From contig CM075672.1 in NCBI GenBank assembly GCA_037962975.1, forward strand, positions 54,816,501-54,880,500: a stretch of 64,000 nt of DNA. Direction: 5' to 3'. The translations under genes were made by a program, and so were the position numbers. Below the pieces are notes generated by a model. It saw nothing but the letters and a program-made list of their open reading frames with translations. It made no database searches and was not told the origin of the DNA. Positions 9,716 to 20,573 of the stretch are shown here, piece after piece. The stretch is from Clitoria ternatea (Eukaryota; Streptophyta; Magnoliopsida; Fabales; Fabaceae). The first letter of the stretch is position 1; each line of letters starts with the position of its first letter.

Positions 9716-12700
9716 AGACCAAAAGGTCCATGGCCAAGATTTGCCTACTGTTAGTGGGCGGTTGTGTGCAATATGACCGATTGTCATCATTGCCTGTAGT
9801 ATTCTGTTAAATTGATACATGATTAATCATGATTTGTGTGATTCTATGCTTATGTGTTTTGTTGCAGACAGTAGTGAAGGGTACTACTGTTGTGACATTG
9901 ATTGGGGGATAGAAGACTGGATGCTACCCTAGCCTGATTCTTTATGAACTACCTAGGGGTTATTTTAAGCCTGGGTCAGTCAGAAGAAATAGAATGATAA
10001 ATGTTGGGACCCTGGTACAGGTGGAGGTCGGATCAATTGGTTAGAACTCTTGGGTGCGCTATGCTGATGGTTCATGGCCAAGTCATGCTTGTTGAATGGA
10101 TTAGAACTCTTATGATCGAGTTGATTAAGTGAATGATGTATGACGTGTGTAGTTATGGCATAAGTAATTTATTGCAGTTTTCTAAGTTGCCAGGCATATA
10201 TCTTTTGGCATGTGAATCCTATATGGTATAGGATGTAATTGATTGATTGCGGATTCCTAAATTGGGAAATTGAGTGAGCGATGAATGAACGATATATGAT
10301 GTATACGATATATGGTATGAGTGATGTGTTGCAGTTTCCTAAGTTAAAAATCTGGGTGTGTGATAAGTAAACAAGGGCGAGATTGGGTATATGTTAAATT
10401 GGGATTACGTCTCGGTGGTTGGTGAGGAAACCAAGTGGCTGATGGACTAGATGCTGGACCACTAGGTGTGGTGACCCAGTTAATTGGGCATGATCATGAA
10501 TGAATGAATGTGACATAGAATACCTGTTTGATTTGAATACTGTCTCGGTTTTGGTGTGTGAAGACTGAGTGAATGGCATTGGGCTTTATAATATTTGGAT
10601 ATTTTGGGTGTGACCCACGATGGGTAAGTGGTGACCCCTTAGAAATTCTAAGTCTGATAATTTATTAATCTTGTGAGTTGTTGAGCCCGAGTAAAGCAAG
10701 TGCGTAGTAACTCATTGAGGCTTGGATTACCATTGTGTGATGATTTTATTGTGTGATGACTTGGGTTAGACTCGGTGTTGTGGCTGAAAACCGAGTAAAT
10801 TATTGATTGAATTGTGACCCATAAGGTGTAGAAAACCGATTGGGTTTAGCATGACCTTATACTGTTAGACTTATGGAATCAGTCACTATGGTGAGCTAGG
10901 CTCGGTGATAATTGGATGTTGTGAGAATGCCTACGACGGGTACTTAATGACCCCTAGAAATTTCAATTCTGATAATTTGATTAACCCTGTGAATTGCTAA
11001 ACCGAGTAAGGCAATTGTATGGTAACTCCTTGAGGATTGAATAGCCATATGGTGAAGTGCAAATAACGAATGATACCTGATGGATAAAGAAATGGTAGTG
11101 TTGAGTCCTGGGTGCGATTGGGTATTGAGTAGAGTAATGACAGAACTCGTGTGATGAGGCTGATTGTACATCCAATAGGAGGGTTGTACTTATGATTAGC
11201 GAAGAGAGTCCACTAAGGCAAAAACTTGTTGTTTAATCGGAAATTATATGGTAACCTCGAGATGTATACTCAAGTGGGATTAATGAATTGTTAGGCTCTA
11301 ATTGATTAATGAATGACGACATGATGGAATAATAGACTGTAAGATTATAGCTTTATGAGGATAAGATTCAGCGACGAGGTGTGAACCCTGTGTGAGTCAG
11401 AAATCTATTGCTATTGTACACTTTTATAGTGATGGTAATTGATAACTTATGACTGTTGTTGTGTGATGTACCCTAGTCGGTGCATAACAATGATGTTGAT
11501 ATAAATGTGTTATTTATAAATTTATGTGAATTGTCATTAATTTCATGTGCTTTAGTATTACCTGTGTGAGTACAGTCGGTGTGAGCTATGCTGTTCCGAG
11601 ACGACTCTACATACCATGGGCATTGTGGCAGCGTACACTCTTGCAGTGACTTTATGTAATTGTTGTAACCCTATAGGAACGAGACGTCATCCTATAAGTT
11701 GGATGCAGCAATTCATAAGTCGGGCAGGTGAGGTTGTAGCTGCTTATGGTGATGGTGAGTCTATCAGGCTGTCCTGAGTAAAAGTGAGAGTGTGTCGAGT
11801 GGATGGTAATTGATAGTGTATTCAGAAGAGGATAGGAGACTTGTTTGGCATTGAGGTGCTTACCTCTGAGAGAATCAGAGGTTATGTGGAGTATGGTTGA
11901 TTGTGAAAGTGGTGTTGACTGTCGGGGACAAGAAGGTGATCTTGCCAACATACGTACCTCGTGTTACTGATCGAAAGGTGTGGCGGTGGTGTGTGGTCAT
12001 GCCTTGATTGCCAACCGATTGAGTAAGTTAACTATAGGAAATAATAACCACTACAGAGTACTGAAGATTTGGAGGATTAATTATGTGCGACTCGGTTTAC
12101 CAGAGTCAATTGACGCTTAGAATGCCATTAGAGTGGATTAAGGTCCCTGATATACCTAGAACAACGTTTAGAAATTGCTACAGCCATTATTGGGAATGTA
12201 GTAATGCTGTTGATATGACAAGTATTCATTGATGGTAGCCCGAATCCCGATGGGAGCAATTAGTTGCTGAGTGTATATATCCGTGACCCAAGCCTAACAC
12301 CAGAATTAGAGGTTTATGGGTTTAGCCGAGTAATGTTGAGGATTTGATGAATGGTCATGATTTGCGAGCTGAGATAATTAATGAGGCAAGATTTACTTAG
12401 GAAAGGTTAATATAATTTGAGTGACAGGAGGTAGAGATGATTATGAGTGAAGAGAAGGAATGTAATTTCGAGTAAAACCTTTTGGGAGAAAGGATTACTG
12501 AGTGAAGTTATGGTGTTTCGAGTAGAACCTCATAGAGAGGATCATTGCTAAGTTAAGGGAATCGTGTCCGAGTGTGACACTTCTGAGTAGGGTAAGATTC
12601 GAGTGGTGTGACTCGGAGCGTGACGTTTCCAAGTGGAATGGTACGAAGTAAATGATTCATCGTGCGAAAATTTTAAGTCTGTAGGATGTGCCCCTAACTA

Positions 12701-13856
12701 ATCTTACCAAATGGACGTCTGGTCGGAATGTGGGGCTATGAATGGGTAAGTCTCCGAGTGAATTATCCCGAGGAAGAGTTAATGCCCGAGGGGTAAATTT
12801 ATCCATAGATGCGTTCGGATTGATGTTCAAAGCTGCTGAGTTGGAACTCAGATTTGTTTCGGAGTGGGCTTGAATTCCGAGTGCAAACTAGGGTAAATGG
12901 AAAGTTTTCCGGGTGAGAATTTCCTTCAAACACCGAACAACCCTTTTGATTGAGAGTCCCGAGTGACCTTCTCAGGGTGTAGGCATGGAATTGGCCCAAG
13001 GAATGGTTAGAAATCGAAGATTCTAAAACCGAGCGGGATGCCTGTAAAGGGAAAATCCAGGCAGTCTGTGCTAATTGGAGCACCTTAAAGCTCTTTTGAG
13101 CGTTTGTCTCGGTATTGTCAAGATATATCATGATTTAGAGAAGAAATTTTGGAGTCGGATGTTGACTACCCGAGGGTTTAATCAAAGGTGAATCAGACAT
13201 TGGTGAGTATTCTGTGGGAATCGGTAATGCTTCTTGCCGATTAAACTGCCCCAACACTGTAATCGACACGACTTTGTGTTTATACCCTGTGTGGATACAT
13301 AATTATTCTGAGTGACTCCATTGGGACTGAAGGAACAGTTGGTGGATGTGCACCGATTAACGTTGAGTGTGTAAGGCTGAGTGGCCAAGGAACTTGATGT
13401 ACCATTGGTTATAGTGGACTGGCAGAGTTGAATAGGGGTAACTACGTGGGGAATGGAATCCCGAATGTAATAAAGACTATGAAGAGTTGTTTTATTTATG
13501 CTGATTAGAAATTACGAAGCAGTCGGAGACGTGGAAGAGCAAAGAGTTGCAGTCAGAGCATGACTGTGGTATTCTGATCTGTTTGTTGAGGTAAGTCTGA
13601 GTGAAAGAAAGGAATGTTATTCCGAGTCGATGGTGACACTTCCGAAGTAGAAATGTGTTAAGAGTGATGTCTCGGCTTTCTGGGTGGAGCGGTCAGTAGA
13701 TTGCTTTGGAAACCAATTATACCAACTGGAATTTAAACAATGTACGAATACTTGAGATGCATAAAGGTGTAATTGCTTATTGTGGTATGACAACGATTTT
13801 CTGAGTGGTTCATTGAGGCTAAGCATGTGTTTGAATTTCGAGGATGAAATTCTTTT
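9716..13856 (+). other. Element C internal region without coding capacity
   Basis: About 4.1 kb in which no gag zinc knuckle, protease, RT, RNase H or integrase motif could be found in any frame. The longest frames (about 100 residues, on the - strand) show no family resemblance. It contains a diverged direct duplication (10609-11057) and more CCGAGTG words, densest from about 12430 to 13830. It may carry packaging and dimerisation signals of the RNA, but none can be pointed to. Confidence 0.8.
10609..11057 (+). repeat. Diverged direct duplication inside element C
   Basis: Two units of about 135 bp, near 10609-10742 and 10925-11057, share the order GACCC, GGGTAAGTGG/GGGTACTTAA, TGACCCC, AGAAATT, CTGATAATTT, GAGTAA.GCAA, GGTAACTC/AGTAACTC and TTGAGG. 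The unit start points lie about 315 bp apart. Confidence 0.5.
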
Positions 13857-13870
13857 GAGAGGGGGAGAAC
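13857..13870 (+). other. Element C polypurine tract
   Basis: GAGAGGGGGAGAAC directly before the 3' LTR, preceded by TTTCGAGGATGAAATTC, the usual Tekay/Del-type ending. Element E has the same arrangement. Confidence 0.85.
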
Positions 13871-16800
13871 TGTAACATCCCGATTCTTAATTTAATTACC
13901 GATTGAGATTAAGCTATTAATTAAGGGTTAATTACAAAATTAGGATTAATGGTTAATTAGAGTAATTGCTGATTAGTTAGAAACAATTGAATAAATAATG
14001 TTAATGCCAGGTGAAAGGATGCATGCACCCCTGGAGGTATAAAAGAACTTCAACTCTCTCTTTCCCTAATTAGTCACGCTGGACAGCTCTCCTTCATGCG
14101 TACATCTGGTCTCTTCCTTTTACTGTTTCTCTTCTTTTTCACCCACATTCGCATCACCCGCGTGGAAAGAACAAGGAGAGAGTTGAAGAGCTTTTCTGGG
14201 TGGAACAGCGACGTGGCCCTGTTTCCACTCCCTGTTCCCTTCATCCCCTCTGTCTTCTTCATCTTCTTTTTCTTCTTCTTCTCCTTCCGCTTGAAGCTGT
14301 TAGTGTCCCAGTTGGAAGCTGTGCTAGGAAGTGCCTTGGGGCCGTAGGGAAGACGAACCCGTTGGAAGAAAGAGCAACTCTGGCCCAGGATCAACGCTGA
14401 GCTCGAAGGCTGTTGGAGGAGGTGTAACAGAAGGGCGATCAGTCAGCATTGCAACTCGAGGAGTCCCTGAACCCCGACAACAGGTAGGGGGTGCTTTGCA
14501 TGTCAAGTGTACGGTTTATGGACGAATTCCAGGTGCTTGCTTTAATGTGATGTGTTATGTGTGAGATGTGTAGTTCGATGTGTTGTGATTGAGTAATTTT
14601 GCATGCAACTCCCGGGTTAGTGATGTTGTGAACTGCTTTGTGGTGTGATTCCATCTATTAGTGCATGTTAATGTTTCTAAGCATGTTGACCGAATGCATG
14701 TAACTATGAGTTAAAAAGGGTGGTGATTTGCTGGGTTCTGTATGCTGTTATGTTGAATGTATTTGAATGACAATGCCATAATGATTTCCGAATGCTCGAG
14801 ATGTGAGTTGATGCTTGATTCCATTTAGAATATTGTGTGGTATTGCATGAGGTTGCACATACGAGGTGCCTTCCAGTCCTGGCTAGTTCCATGAGGGCCC
14901 GTGGTAGCCGTAGGAGCTAGAGAGGAGTCTCGAGACGCCAATGGTAGGCCGGTACCACGCGGGAAGGGCTAATGGACGAGGGGCCAGGAAGGAATCTGTA
15001 ACTGAAATCATGCTTTAAGCCGACTAGATTGGCATGGTTATCAAGACCAACAGGATTGGCACGGATTGATTGATTTGAATGAGTGCCGACTAGATGATGT
15101 CATATGAGTGAATTCTGACTGAATGAATATATATGTATTGATGTTGTTGCCAAGTGCCATCTGATGTGTGATTGAGAAGGTATGTTATTGTGTGATTTCC
15201 GATTGGATGATGTTGTGTGACTTTTATATTAATTGGCAGTAGATATATATATTTGTGGATTGAGCCAGGTAAATTATATAATTGAGGTTTGAGGTAAAAT
15301 CTGAGTCAATAACTATTGCTTCATATGTAAAAGCTCACCCCTACACCATTTTTCAGTGTATGCAGGTCGGACTCGAAATGGCGTGAAGACCTCAATTCCG
15401 AGTGACGTGCTTATATCGCATTTATTACGTTTAAGTCAGTTATAGCCTTGGCCGGCTCATAATAACAGTGTTGTATAATGAATATAAATTTATATATATA
15501 AGTAATCTGAACTATTATGACCCGAGTGCATGTTTATATACGTATATGGTTTATGATGATAACCTGTGCTTGTATCGGATACCAGGTGCTGACGAATGAA
15601 TGATGGAAGGTAATGAGTATTTCGAGTGCATGATCATGTAGGTACATATATGTTGTATACTGGTGACTTGGGTTTGAGTAGACGGAGAGAGAATGGTGGA
15701 TAGAATATCGCTAAGTTAATGATTCTCCTAGTAAACTTAGTTGTGGGAGCCATCTCCGAGTGAGACTATAAATGGCTGGGCCTTCCTTTCCAAGCGGTGA
15801 TGCTTAATTGGATTCTGAGTAAGATACCTTAGATAAACTTATATTGTGTAAAAGCTGATGGGCGAATCTCCCGAGTAATATTAAGAATGATCGTTACCGA
15901 GTGAAATCATAAGGAAACCCCGAGTGGGGAATTATTTTGTATAGGCCCGAGTGGAATCCGAGTGAACTTCTCCGAGGGAAGAGTTATTACGAGGGATTAG
16001 ATTGGACATATTTTAAGTGTTTTATATATAATCCGAGTGAAGTTATATATGTATTCCGAGTGGAAGACCGAATAGGTATTGGTCGGTCTTGGAGTTAGTT
16101 TACTGAGTGATAGGTGTGTGGCACATTCTGATTGAATGTGGTTGGAATACACCGAGCGGTGTTTGGTTGGGTGGTAAGCCGAGTGAGGGAAATTATTAGA
16201 CTCCGAGTGGAGTAACTTCATAGATTCCGAGTGGAATTATTAATATTTTCCGAGTGGGCTATTACGTGGCATCTGTGGACAAAATTGAGAGACTAAGTTA
16301 CGAACTTCCGAGGGAGGCAAGTATTGGGGCTGTTCCCGAGTGAATGGAACCCCTGAATATCGAGTGAAACCCTTTACCGAGTGATAGGAATGCCGAGTCT
16401 GGCTTCATGCTTCAACAAGTGAGTTCTCGCTCCAGCGAGTATGTCCTCAATGGAAGGCTTTGGGTCGGCTTGGTGGGGAAGTAATTTCCCAGGTGGTTTA
16501 TACTTGTAACCTATATGAATGAAATGAGGAGCTGTGTAGATTTCCGAGTGAGGTTTGAGCGTGATGATTTACTGGGGGAAACTATGTCCCAAATCCGAGT
16601 GAAAGATTACCTTGTACCTGTGTCCGCCCCAGCGAATGAGACATTCGCTCCAACGAGCGTGAGCGCATGGGAAGGTTGTTGGTTGATTTCGCTTAAGCGA
16701 TGGGGTGTACGCCCGAGCGAGTTGGGCTGCTCGCTCAGCGTACTGTACCTCCCTTGAGCGAGTGCACGCTATTTTGGGGTCTTGCTCAGGCGCTGTTTTA

Positions 16801-16972
16801 TTCTTCCACTGTGAATGTTTTTCCTTGTTCTAATCAGTTTTCCGAGCTTCTAGTCAGCTCTTTGCCTTCCTTTATTATTGTCTAATTCTACCCGGTTGCT
16901 GGGTTGGCTTTCTTTTGGGAAAAATTTTCCCTATTCTGGATCTCATTTAATTATTAAGATGAGGGTGTTACA
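13871..16972 (+). repeat. Element C 3' LTR (3102 bp)
   Basis: Partner of 6571-9700, with the same TG..CA ends and the same inner layout: TATA box, C/T leader, CCGAGTG field and GAGCGAG words. It is 28 bp shorter because of a few deletions. It is followed directly by the target duplication TAAAC. Confidence 0.93.
14038..14044 (+). promoter_or_regulatory. TATA box of element C 3' LTR
   Basis: TATAAAA at the position matching 6738 in the 5' LTR. If active it would read outward into 16973 and beyond. Confidence 0.5.
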
Positions 16973-17187
16973 TAAACTCTGTTATTTTTGTATACCGAAT
17001 GGGCAAACTATTTATCGATCCAGTTATAGGTTACTTAATCTCACTCTTTGGTTTTCTTTGATTTTGGTCTTGATGTGATCATGGTGATGTCTTGGAAATG
17101 TTTTTCAAATGCGAAAAATTTATTCGCAATTTAATTAATTATGACAAGTACATCGGGATTAGAGTACAGAAAATCAGGGGTGTTATA
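16973..17187 (+). mobile_element. Element D1: fragment of an old LTR, right piece
   Basis: Continues 6410-6570 after element C. It aligns with the last 215 bp of D2 (about 31582-31797): TCTCACTCTTTGGTTTTCT, GTCTTGATGTGATCAT, ACATCGGGATT, GAAAATCAGGGG. It ends TGTTATA where D2 ends TGTGACA, so it is the 3' end of an LTR. Confidence 0.65.
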
Positions 17188-17296
17188 AATTTGGCCATCT
17201 AGAAGGTCATATTGGACACGCAAGGTGGAGAAGATAAAGAGGAGAATGAATTTCAACACCTACCATTATCTTCTTTTGAATTATTATAATTTCAAG
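17188..17296 (+). other. Short unassigned stretch between D1 and element B
   Basis: It begins AATTTGG, the first bases expected of an LTR-adjacent primer site, and then diverges. It does not match the first 330 bp of the B 3' LTR. It is probably leftover internal sequence of D, joined to B at a deletion point near 17296. Confidence 0.4.
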
Positions 17297-18324
17297 CCCA
17301 CCAATGTTGAAAAAATGCATTAACAATCAGAAAATAAATGTATAGTATCATCATATCTTGCCTATAAATAGATGCTTGAAGTTGTAAGGAAGATACACAA
17401 GAAATACGTCAGAAATACATGCTTTAGTTTTCATTACATTTCTATATCTTTGCTTTAGTTTCTTAAGTTTTAGTTCTTTCTCTTGCTTTATTTCTTTGTT
17501 CTATATTCCATCCCTCAAGTTATGGTTTTCATTTCCCTTCCTCAATATCAAGTAAGTTAATTTTATTATTTGTTATTTACTTTTATAATCAAAGTTATAA
17601 TAAATTTAATATTAGCTTTCATTGTTAAAAATTATCATGGAAGCTTAATCTTTTAAAATCAACTCAAGGAATTTAATTTTTCTTTATGTTAACTTTGAGT
17701 TCTTGCTCTTAATATTTTGATTGAAGATAATTACTTTTCTTTGTTTCTCAAACACTTATGATGGTAGAATATTTAAGTGTATAACCGATTGGTATATTAT
17801 TAAACAATCTATAATCTAAACTGATGTTGGTTGGCTAATCAATAATGAATTTGAGAACAAAGATTAAGTCACTAAATAAGAGATTTCTATTTAGTTTCTT
17901 AACTCAATTAAATTATGGTTTTAAAGTTATTTTAGTAATTAATAAGAATATATTGATGGATTATTCTTATTAATTCAATTCTAGAAGATTTTCTAGAATA
18001 TAATCATTTAGGGATTCCAAATGATTCAAGGTTGAGAAATTAATTATATTTAATCATATTTATGATCAATGATTAGTTAACTAGAGATTTATTAATTCCT
18101 TGGGTTGGTTATTTCTAAATTTGATTATTCTTACTCATAAATTTACTTTTTGCACTATTATATAATCACTTAATTTTCCTTTCAATCTCAACACAAACCC
18201 CCCTTTGTTATAATTAAATTGAGTGTAACTAATTGAACTAAGGTCCTTGAGAGACGACTAAGGTTGGTCACCTTATACTATATTAATTTAACTTTTTATT
18301 TGACCTGACAACGACAGCGTGTCA
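17297..18324 (+). repeat. Element B 5' LTR, first 330 bp missing
   Basis: Matches 28657-29695 closely up to the shared ...GCGTGTCA end. Homology starts abruptly at CCCACCAATGTTG. Bases 28327-28656 of the 3' LTR have no counterpart to the left. Confidence 0.85.
17363..17370 (+). promoter_or_regulatory. TATA box of element B 5' LTR
   Basis: TATAAATA in TTGCCTATAAATAGATGC, kept identically in the 3' LTR at 28723-28730. A transcript would start about 30 bp later and run through gag. The upstream U3 is mostly lost in this copy. Confidence 0.55.
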
Positions 18325-18328
18325 AATT

Positions 18329-18346
18329 TGGTGCCGTTGTCGGGGA
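18329..18346 (+). other. Element B primer binding site (tRNA-Asp type)
   Basis: TGGTGCCGTTGTCGGGGA, two changes from the usual Athila tRNA-Asp primer site, four bases after the LTR end. Both changes are C-to-T, as expected for decay at methylated cytosines. Confidence 0.85.
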
Positions 18347-18650
18347 CCTTTGGTCCTAATTATTTGCATTCAATTACCTAATATGTTTTACAATTTTTTT
18401 TGTAGGTGTGTTGAAGATATTCAGGTTTGGTTGAATGTGAGCATATAAAAAAAAATTTTAAAAAAATTCTACTTTATTATATTCTTATTTATTTTCTAGT
18501 AATCTCATTTTCAACCATTAAAAAATATAAATATAAAAAAAATTAAATTTTTAAATATATGTTCTAAGCATTTCATAATTAAAATGATAACTTTTTCCTT
18601 TTATTACATAGTTGTAGTATTTTGTTATAATATATGTAGATGTATTGTGT

Positions 18651-18746
18651 ATGACTAGATCTAATCCCGAACCACTATATTCTTTTGATCCTGAAATAGA
18701 TAGAACATTTCATGAATTAGTTAGATCATCTAAGAAACTATTAGAC

Positions 18747-18822
<76 letters not shown>

Positions 18823-19580
18823 TTCTAGCTAATAGCATAAATAGTGAAACTAAACCTTTAACTTCTGAGTATTTGCATAACATGGCTGAAAAGACATTAA
18901 AAGAACTAGCTACACCAGATGTTACTAATCAAACATCATGCATCTTATATCCTGAGCAAGATGTTCCTTTTGTGCTTAAAACTGGTTTAGTTCATTTGTT
19001 ACCAAAGTTTCATGGTCGTGCAGGTGAAGATCCTCATAAACACTTAAAAGCATTTCATATTCTTTGCTCTACCATGAAACCTGAAGGGGTTTTAGAAGAA
19101 CATGTAAAACTTAAAGCTTTTCCTTTCTCCCTAGCAGATATCGCTGAGGATTGGTTATTTTACCTTCCTCCTGGCTCCATTACAAGTTGGGATGACCTAA
19201 AGAAAATGTTTCTTGAAAAATTTTTCCCCGCTTCAAGAACTTCCTCAATTAGAAAAGAAATATGTGGCATCCGGCAACATGACCGGGAAAATCTTTATGA
19301 ATACTGGGAAAGATTTAAAAGATTATGTGCTAGTTGTCCCCATCACCAGATTACGGACCAACTTCTCATACAATATTTCTATGAAGGTCTTAATCCAATG
19401 GATAGAACTTTGGTTGATGCGGCTAGTGGTGGTGCTTTGCAAAATAAAACTACAAATGCAGCAAAAACTTTAATTGAGAACATGGCTGCTAATGCTCAAC
19501 AACATGCCACCAGAAATAATTATGTAGTAATTAGAGGAGTCCATGAAATTGAAACTACTAATGATGGAGATAAAAAATAG
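18651..19580 (+). CDS. gag: Element B Gag, truncated by a stop
   Basis: The first ATG is at 18651 (MTRSNPEPLYSFDPEIDRTF), the same beginning as Gag of element F (58100 on the - strand), so this start is preferred to the upstream TTG. The protein matches Athila Gag: a capsid-like region from about residue 80 with GLVHLLPKFHGRAGEDPHKH, AEDWLFYLPPGSITSW and FFPASRTSSIRKEI. A run of 25 asparagines near residues 33-57 is absent from F Gag. The frame stops at TAG 19578-19580. The original protein ran on in the same frame through a zinc knuckle near 19664 into protease and RT. It would form the particle shell. Confidence 0.85.
18747..18821 (+). repeat. (AAT)25 microsatellite coding poly-asparagine
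   Basis: Twenty-five uninterrupted AAT codons in frame with gag. Element F Gag has ordinary sequence at this place, so this is a local expansion. Confidence 0.92.
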
Positions 19581-20573
19581 GAAAGTAAATTTGCTGAACT
19601 AGCAACACTTATAAAAAATATTATTGTGTCTCAAAAACAACAACCTGCAACCCCTGCTAAGGTATGCTCTATCTGTATTTCATTAGATCATTATACCGAT
19701 TGTTGTCCTTCACTGCAGGAAGCTAAAATTCCTTATGAAAATCCTCAAGTATGTGCTACCAACTTATACAATAACAGATTATCACAACAATAAAATAATA
19801 ATTATGATCTTTCTTCTAACAGATACAATCCTGGTTGGAGGAATCACCCTAATTTAAGATGGGGTAATTCCTCACAACAACCTCATGCACCTTTTCAGGC
19901 AAATACTGGACCAAGCAGACCATATCAACCTCCTCATGTACAACAACAAGCTACACAAATAGCTGCACCTTCCACTGAGAAATCAAATTTAGAGGAATTG
20001 ATAAAGCAAATGTCAGTAGATAATCTGAACTTCCAAAAAAGAACTGAGGCTACAATTCAGACTCTTGAAAATCAGATTGGTCAATTGGCTACATCTTTAA
20101 ACCATTTGCAATCTCAAGGTTCAGATAAGTTACCCGCTCAGACAATTGTCTATCCTAAAAATGTAAGTGCAATTACTTTAAGATCTGGTAAAGCTATCCA
20201 TGGACCAGAAAAACAACAACAAACTGAAAATACTATTGTCACAGAAAAACATGTAGAATAAGTTTTAGATAGTTCAAGTAATAATAGTAATGATATATCT
20301 CTCACAAATCCTCCTTCTACAGCTGGTCCTGATAAGCAACATATCCCTCTTCCATTTCCACAAAGACAAAAATCTATACAAAATAAGAAAATGGATGAGG
20401 AGATCTTGGAAACATTTAGAAAAGTAGAGGTAAATATACCTTTATTAGAAGCCATCTAGCAAATCCCAAGATATGCCAAATTCCTTAAAGAACTATGCAC
20501 TAATAAAAGAAGACTAAAAGGCAATGAAAGGATTAACATAAGTAGAAATAGGTCTGCATTAATTGAAAAACCT
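19581..20573 (+). pseudogene. Element B Gag C-terminus and linker, interrupted by stops
   Basis: The gag frame continues after the stop at 19578, with further in-frame stops at 19791 (TAA), 20259 (TAA) and 20457 (TAG). A zinc-knuckle-like CSIC..DHYTDCC lies at about 19664-19710. Next come a Tyr/Pro/Gln-rich stretch (RYNPGWRN near 19820), a coiled-coil-like segment (LENQIGQLATSLNHLQ near 20070) and the linker to protease. Element F has the same order at 57160-55607. The stops split a single ancestral gag-pol reading frame. Confidence 0.8.

Larger units (their letters stand above)
6571..16972 (+). mobile_element. Element C: non-autonomous LARD-type LTR retrotransposon, complete
   Basis: Two long LTRs (6571-9700 and 13871-16972) start TGTAACATCCCG and end GGGTGTTACA. 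They enclose 4.2 kb with a tRNA-iMet primer site at the left and a polypurine tract at the right. A perfect 5 bp target duplication, TAAAC, flanks the element. No gag or pol homology is found inside, only short frames full of stops. This fits a large retrotransposon derivative that depends on another element's proteins. Shared LTR blocks and PBS/PPT wording with element E point to a Tekay-type helper. Confidence 0.92.
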
